Shown here: positions 59,194 through 64,000 of the stretch, one piece after another
How the letters are laid out: each line of letters opens with the position of its first letter
Numbering within the stretch: the first letter of the stretch is position 1
Origin: Yamagishiella unicocca
Taxonomy: Eukaryota; Chlorophyta; Chlorophyceae; Chlamydomonadales; Volvocaceae
Direction of reading: 5' to 3'
DNA: 64,000 nucleotides
Assembly: GCA_003116995.1 (NCBI GenBank)
Contig: BDSL01000076.1
Span: 310,001 to 374,000, forward strand
Notes under the pieces: model-generated
The model's input: only the letters and a program-made list of their open reading frames with translations
The model's database searches: none
What the model was told of the DNA's origin: nothing
Program-made: the position numbers and the translations under genes

Positions 59194-59601
59194 CCTGCTA
59201 TCCCACTAAGCCTATGGCATAAAATTCATGTATGCAATCCTAATTCGAACGTGTACGTGATTTTTCCTGGCAACACAGGGGCAAAGCCAGGGTTGGACTG
59301 CCAAATCACCGAACGCGTTCGTCAAGCCGCGAGCTATTTCAGTATAGGATCCCGTATAGAGACCTGCGTTAAATGCATTAAATGCAATTTCAAGCGGCTG
59401 CCAATCGCGCGAGGATGGGCGCCGATTCGCGTTTGGAATGTTGCACAGGGGTACCCTTCCCCCGCATTTCAATCCCTTCTCTTACTCCTTGCATTACATT
59501 CGTCAACTTATAGTGTACTGTTATCAAGCCCCTTGCTTTACGCAAAGTTCTTTTCGCAATTTGGCCTGAACTTTAACGCGCGCTTCGTCTCGCTTGGAGA
59601 G
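59194..59601. promoter_or_regulatory. Shared intergenic region of two divergent genes
   Basis: About 408 bp separate the golgin ATG (minus, 59193) from the ATG of the plastid-protein gene (plus, 59602). It must contain both promoters and 5' UTRs. The plus frame is open upstream of 59602 to 59155, so an earlier start for the plastid protein cannot be excluded, but that sequence lacks presequence character. No core promoter motif could be assigned with confidence. Confidence 0.5.
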
Positions 59602-60276
59602 ATGCCGTGTAATAGCTTGTTCTCTAGACGTGCACAGTCTTTAGTGAACCCGGCGCAGTGCTTACAGCGATGTCCGGCCGCTCGGGTGTGCAGCGGACGG
59701 CGGAGGACGCCGATGGTCGGAGCGGCGACCCGTGACGCGCAGCCTGAGGCAACGCAGCTTATCCCAACAAGTACAAAGATTTGCACACGCGACCCCACGC
59801 AGCCGCCTTGCTGGATTCCGCCGCTTATTGTGTTTGGCCTCGCGACGCTGTTCTCGGCGGTCATATTGAAGAACCGGAAGCGCAAGCCCGCAGTCACGGA
59901 GACGGATGAAGTGCTTCCCATCCCACCAAGCCCACAGCAAGATCCTCGCAGCTACCAGCGCGCCCTCGCAAGAACGCGCCAGGCCGCAGCGGTTACAAAG
60001 GCCCTCGCATTCCTCAAGACCGGCGAGCCAGCGCGCGCATACATGGAGCTGGGTCGCGCTCTTGCCGAAAACAGTATCTGCCGCTCGCCGCTTCTCGACG
60101 GCCACCATATGAAAGACGAGCTGGTGGAGCTTTACAAGTTGCACCTGCAGAACGCGGAGGTCCCGCCCAATTTCGCCACGCTGCTGCAGCTCCAGGAAAT
60201 GCTGGGGCTGCATCAGGAGGAGGCTGAGAAGATCGAGCTGGATGTCATGCAGACGCCTGGCGCTTTCAGCATCTAG
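59602..60276 (+). CDS. Single-exon gene for a probable plastid membrane protein, 224 residues
   Basis: The chosen start gives an N-terminus rich in Ser, Arg, Ala and Cys with almost no acidic residues (MPCNSLFSRRAQSLVNPAQ), as in algal chloroplast transit peptides. A single hydrophobic helix follows at about residue 75 (PLIVFGLATLFSAVIL) and a basic stop KNRKRK. The soluble part is helical (YQRALARTRQAAAVTKALAF, GEPARAYMELGRALAENSIC, LVELYKLHLQN) and ends LGLHQEEAEKIELDVMQTPG. The L-G-x3-E-E-A-E-x-I motif recalls helical repeats of Tic110-type envelope proteins, but this is only a resemblance. Localisation to an envelope or thylakoid membrane is inferred. It is divergently arranged with the golgin gene. 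No intron was seen, which is unusual beside its exon-rich neighbours. Confidence 0.7.
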   Translation: MPCNSLFSRRAQSLVNPAQCLQRCPAARVCSGRRRTPMVGAATRDAQPEATQLIPTSTKICTRDPTQPPCWIPPLIVFGLATLFSAVILKNRKRKPAVTETDEVLPIPPSPQQDPRSYQRALARTRQAAAVTKALAFLKTGEPARAYMELGRALAENSICRSPLLDGHHMKDELVELYKLHLQNAEVPPNFATLLQLQEMLGLHQEEAEKIELDVMQTPGAFSI

Positions 60277-61800
60277 CCAGCTAGCCGGAGTGGGTGGCGT
60301 TGGAGGGAGGGTACCGGGGGAAGGGGGATATCACGCACATCCGGCCGCATCGAGGCGGTGTGCACAAATGGTTTGTTGCAAAGAGCGTAAGACTTGGCGG
60401 CGCAGGGATTAAAATGGCGCTCTCGCGCTCACGGTGATGTTTCCGCAGTGGAGAGGTGAGGGAGGGGGAGGGGAGGGGGGCTCTGCCTGGTATCCCGACT
60501 TGGACCGCCCCCCGCTCCCAGCCCACACACGTCAACACACGGTCGTGGTCCGCATATTGCGGCGATTCGGCAGGAGGTGCTGTCTGCCGCTTGCTGTCCC
60601 TAGCCAGCCTCCGCCTTGATTATCGGCTCAGACCAGGGCCCAAGGCCAGGTGCTGCTGGCTCGGCGCGCAAGCCAGGCTGTTTCGATGTGTTACGGACGG
60701 GGAGCAGTCACAGCTCCAACGCCGTTCGGGTCGGGCAGCCGCAGCTCTCTGGCTTGCTGTGGTGATTTTGTTATTGTGGGTTTGCAGTACACCCAAGGCC
60801 AGCGGGTCGGTGTATTATTGGGATTGGGACGGTGCCGCCGCCGCCCGGCTGAAGGTGGCGTTACAGTGCTGAACAGGTCTCCCAACAGCCCCCTGGTCTT
60901 CGTAGTGTCTCACAACCATGAACCGGTGCAGCTGCGGCTGGGTGAGTGCGTCGACCTGGGGCGGTATCCACGCTGGCGACGCTGCGGCGTTTTCTGAGTA
61001 TCCCTTTAGAACTTCCCTGAGGTGCAGCGAGGATTGGCTGTGACGTGGTTGACGGCGCCCGCGGTTGCAGCGGGCCGCTCTTGTAGCTCATTGTTTTCGT
61101 TTAATGGGTTTGATCCTTCCGGCCCCTCTTTCCGGCGTGTGTGCACCTTCCCTCGGCTCTGGGGTTTCCCGCAGTGGGCTTAGCAGACTCCCGCCCTGGA
61201 GTTGCCCTGCTTGACCGCTTCCGTTGTACGGAGCCAGGGTGTTCGTTGTGAGATTCCGGCGGGATTGCCGGCGCGTGTTCGGGTCTGTGGTGGAGGAATT
61301 GCGGCAGTCGGCCTGGGAGACGAGCCCCACTGCGCTCGTCCTGAAATTCGTAGCCGGGAACGTGGCGTGTTACTGCCCGGAGGTGCTAGTCGCGACGAGA
61401 CTGACCTGGTGGACACGACATTCGAAGCATGTTTGCAGCGCGGGTTTGGTTCTGGCGGCGGAGGAGGAGGAAAGGTATGGTGTAGTTTTTTCGTCACTCT
61501 AAAGGGAGAGAGCCGCTGGCCGAGCTGTGTTGTACCAGCACTGAGCGCACCCTGGTCCGCAGAGGCGCGTGCAGGCATGGTGGTGTGTCGGTGGTATACA
61601 GATCAAAGTGGTGGTGACGCGCTGCAGGCTGAGGGTGCAGGATGTAGGCGGGCTGGCGGGCGAGGAAGCACGCGAATGGCGTGTGAATAGCGGGGGTGAA
61701 CGTCGAAGTGGTGCCTGAACATTGGGCACGGTGTGTCCTGCGAGGTGGTGTACCCCCCTACCCGAGTCCGTAAGCAGGTGCAAAACATTGCACCGTGTCG
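60277..61800. other. Downstream flank, no supported gene
   Basis: Holds a purine-rich run (60436-60482) and open frames at 60456-60872, 60650-60997 and 61202-61690 with no recognised domain or splice pattern. The first part should include the 3' UTR of the plastid-protein gene. Confidence 0.4.
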
Positions 61801-61984
61801 TCGCTCCAGGGGTGACTGTGCAGGACGTGGCGTCGCTCCAGGGGTGAATGTGCAGGACGTGGCGTCGCTCCAGGGGTGACTGTGCAGGACGTGGCGTCGC
61901 TCCAGGGGTGACTGTGCAGGACGTGGCGTCGCTCCAGGGGTGACTGTGCAGGACGTGACGTCGCTCCAGGGGTGACTGTGCAGG
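61801..61984 (+). repeat. 32-bp minisatellite, about six units
   Basis: Units start at 61801, 61833, 61865, 61897, 61929 and 61961 with TCGCTCCAGGGGTGACTGTG and are nearly identical (single-base variants). The repeat is the source of long apparent ORFs on the minus strand here and is not evidence for a gene. Confidence 0.9.
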
Positions 61985-64000
61985 ATCTCGCTCGTATCCG
62001 CAGGTTGAGTGGGGGTTCCCATGATGAGCTGGCCAACCCCGAAGGTGCTCCCCAGAGGGACAGCGCCCTTGCAATGCTTGTGTGGCACCGCGGGGTTGCA
62101 ACTGTGCACGTTGGCTGTGAGGCCGGTTGGCCGCCCCTGCTGGCCTGTGCGGCTGGGGCGGCCGGCACCAATCAGGTTGGGTACAACCCATCCTATTCTT
62201 AGGAGGTAGGGGGGGCGCGTGTTGATTTGGGAGGCACGTCCAGGGAACGAGGGGTGCTCTGCAGGAGGCTGGGGGGCGTTCTTTGCCATTTAGTTCACAT
62301 CAAGCCGACTCTTTGAATGGTGTCATACAATGCTTTCCAAGTGGTCATGATGACAGCGCACTCGGTGCTGGGTCGGTTCATGTTTTTATCACTGCTGGGA
62401 GATGATGGCTGAGGCGGCGGTTCCCGTGGAGCTGCCTGCTCGGGCCTAACAATCGAAATCAGGAGCTCAACGAAGAATACGAAGAAGCTCGAGCTGCCAA
62501 AATAACGCAGGGCTGTTGATGGATTGTGGCCTTGGTGGATTCTGGCTTGTAAGGTAACAACGAGATAGGGTAGGCCGCTGCGCATTATCTGTTCCGATTC
62601 CGGGCTTGTGATGACTGGCAGATGGAATGGGGCCCCAGTATCCCGTTCGGGTTTTTTAAGTCACCGAACAGCAACAGATCTATCAGCACCATGCTCAGCA
62701 TTACTCCGGTTCAAAGGGCTTCAAAGGGCTTGCAGCAGATTAGGGGAGGGCACAGCCTTCTAGTGTTTGGAGTGATTGTTACAGAGGAGCCCTATCTACC
62801 TAGCCTCAATCATTGGTACTGTCTCCAAAATCCCCCAAGGCGTCCTAATACTCCACGACAACAATCGCTGGGAAACCATGGACCCTATGTAGCCTCAACC
62901 ACGGAAAGCATGGTTATGCAAGCGCTGGCCGAAGGACAGGAGAGATGAAGCCCGCCAAGGGACCGTAGCTTCTGAAAGACCAGCGGTCCATGCCATGTAG
63001 CATGACGACCGGTCGCCTCCCTCCGTGCCAAAGCCCTGAAAATCAACAAACGAGGTTTCAGCACCTGGCTCATCGCCTATCATATGGTCTGGGACCCACT
63101 GAAACAAGTTACTACCATGACATGGCTCATCGCCGTACCCTCGCTGAAACCACCACCACCTTTCCAGTCCCTACCACCCTGGTTTCCCTGGGAGGCATGT
63201 TTGCCAATGCTCCTGTAGGCTAGCGACCATGCACGACCATGCCTTGCATACTACATCCGAACGGAACGTGCGTCCAGGGAGGGAAGAAGCCCCTCCAATG
63301 GAGCCCTATGCATGTGCAAGTCGCCTACCTACAGTCACCTCACTACTACTTACATTACAGTTCACCCTAGCACCTACGAAGACGTTCGACGATGACTACA
63401 GGTAAGCCAGCTCTTTCAGATTCTTCTTTGATGGCATTCGACAGGGCCAGCCATTGGATGGGACCTTGCAAACTCACGGCACTGACGGCAAAACGCACTC
63501 GTAGTAAATTGATGCACCCATCGGGTCTGGAGCCCGCTGCAGCACTTACTTGGCATGACTACTCCCTTCAGGAGCTCATTGTAACACCTACCACTTCACC
63601 TACTCTGTTGCACGAAACATGGACCTTGCTTCCTACCTGACGAACCCGCTGGCGTCACCTCCAGGTTCCGGAGCACTCGGTATCCACGACCCATTTTCAC
63701 CACAAGTAAAGCCCAAAAAGGCAACCAACCCTACCAATTACTACTACTACCTACTTCCTCACTTGGCCGAGGCCCGCTGTAATACCTCCGTTACGGACTC
63801 GCCGCATTGCTCGTTGGGGTTGCTCGGGTGCTCACGCCAATTTGTGGGCAATGCACACCGACCCATGAACTCGTTCTTCACACTCGCAGCTAATCATGGG
63901 CAGCGCTTAACAGTCTCGTAGGTCAACGCAAGCAGCTGGCTGGCGTGACGGCGCCGATAAACCGCTCCGAGTAATGATGCTCCGAGTAATGATGCATTCA
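61985..64000. other. Right flank, no supported gene
   Basis: No domain or convincing gene structure seen. An ATG-initiated frame at 63619-63921 (MDLASYLTNPLASPPGSGAL at its start, 100 residues) is the best candidate but matches nothing I know. The last kilobase is rich in CCTACC/ACTACT runs, and CTCCGAGTAATGATG is repeated at the very end. Confidence 0.35.

Noticed and set aside
61499..62289. Minus-strand frames of about 230 codons
   Set aside because: They are produced by the 32-bp minisatellite, whose six units keep several frames open. No conserved domain is visible.

Overview
This is nuclear DNA from a eukaryote with split genes, most likely a volvocine green alga (Chlamydomonadales, Volvox-like). 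The evidence is many short exons with GT-AG and some GC-AG introns, Ala/Gln-rich coding sequence built from GCN and CAG codons, a plant-type golgin starting M-W, a plastid-type presequence, and nested 5'-truncated non-LTR retrotransposons. I saw no operons, rRNA or CRISPR.

Layout. 1-1742: no supported gene. 1743-6805 (+): gene A of an uncharacterised family with one N-terminal membrane segment. 7.4-14.8 kb: a nest of L1-like non-LTR retrotransposon 3' ends (at least seven insertions in both orientations) with a tRNA-like element. 14.9-15.7 kb: a transposon-like ORF. 15.7-19.4 kb: nothing recognised. 19441-29811 (+): gene B, a paralogue of A in which one exon has grown by exactly 333 codons of Ala/Gln repeat. 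32.1-37.2 kb: pseudogene C, a duplicate of the 5' half of B, broken by stops, a truncated exon and a 1.4 kb retrotransposon. 37825-43340 (+): gene D, an intact paralogue and the only one with a visible start codon. 43.4-45.9 kb: no supported gene. 59193-45930 (-): a long coiled-coil golgin gene (GRAB-domain type, GMAP-210/golgin candidate 3-4 group), with a second kind of non-LTR element in its last proposed intron. 59602-60276 (+): a single-exon gene for a probable plastid membrane protein, divergent from the golgin. 60.3-64 kb: repeats and unassigned ORFs.

Genes A, B and D share thirteen aligned exons with compatible phases. Four exons have identical lengths in all three (88, 54, 69 and 108 bp), which makes the gene models firm although the function is unknown. 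The golgin should tether vesicles at the Golgi through an Arf-binding C-terminus.

The most unusual signal is a set of very short insertions (9 to 67 bp) of only the 3' terminus of the resident retrotransposon, several flanked by 5-9 bp target duplications. Two are proved by comparison with uninterrupted copies in the same window. All identifications come from reading the sequence; no database search was possible.
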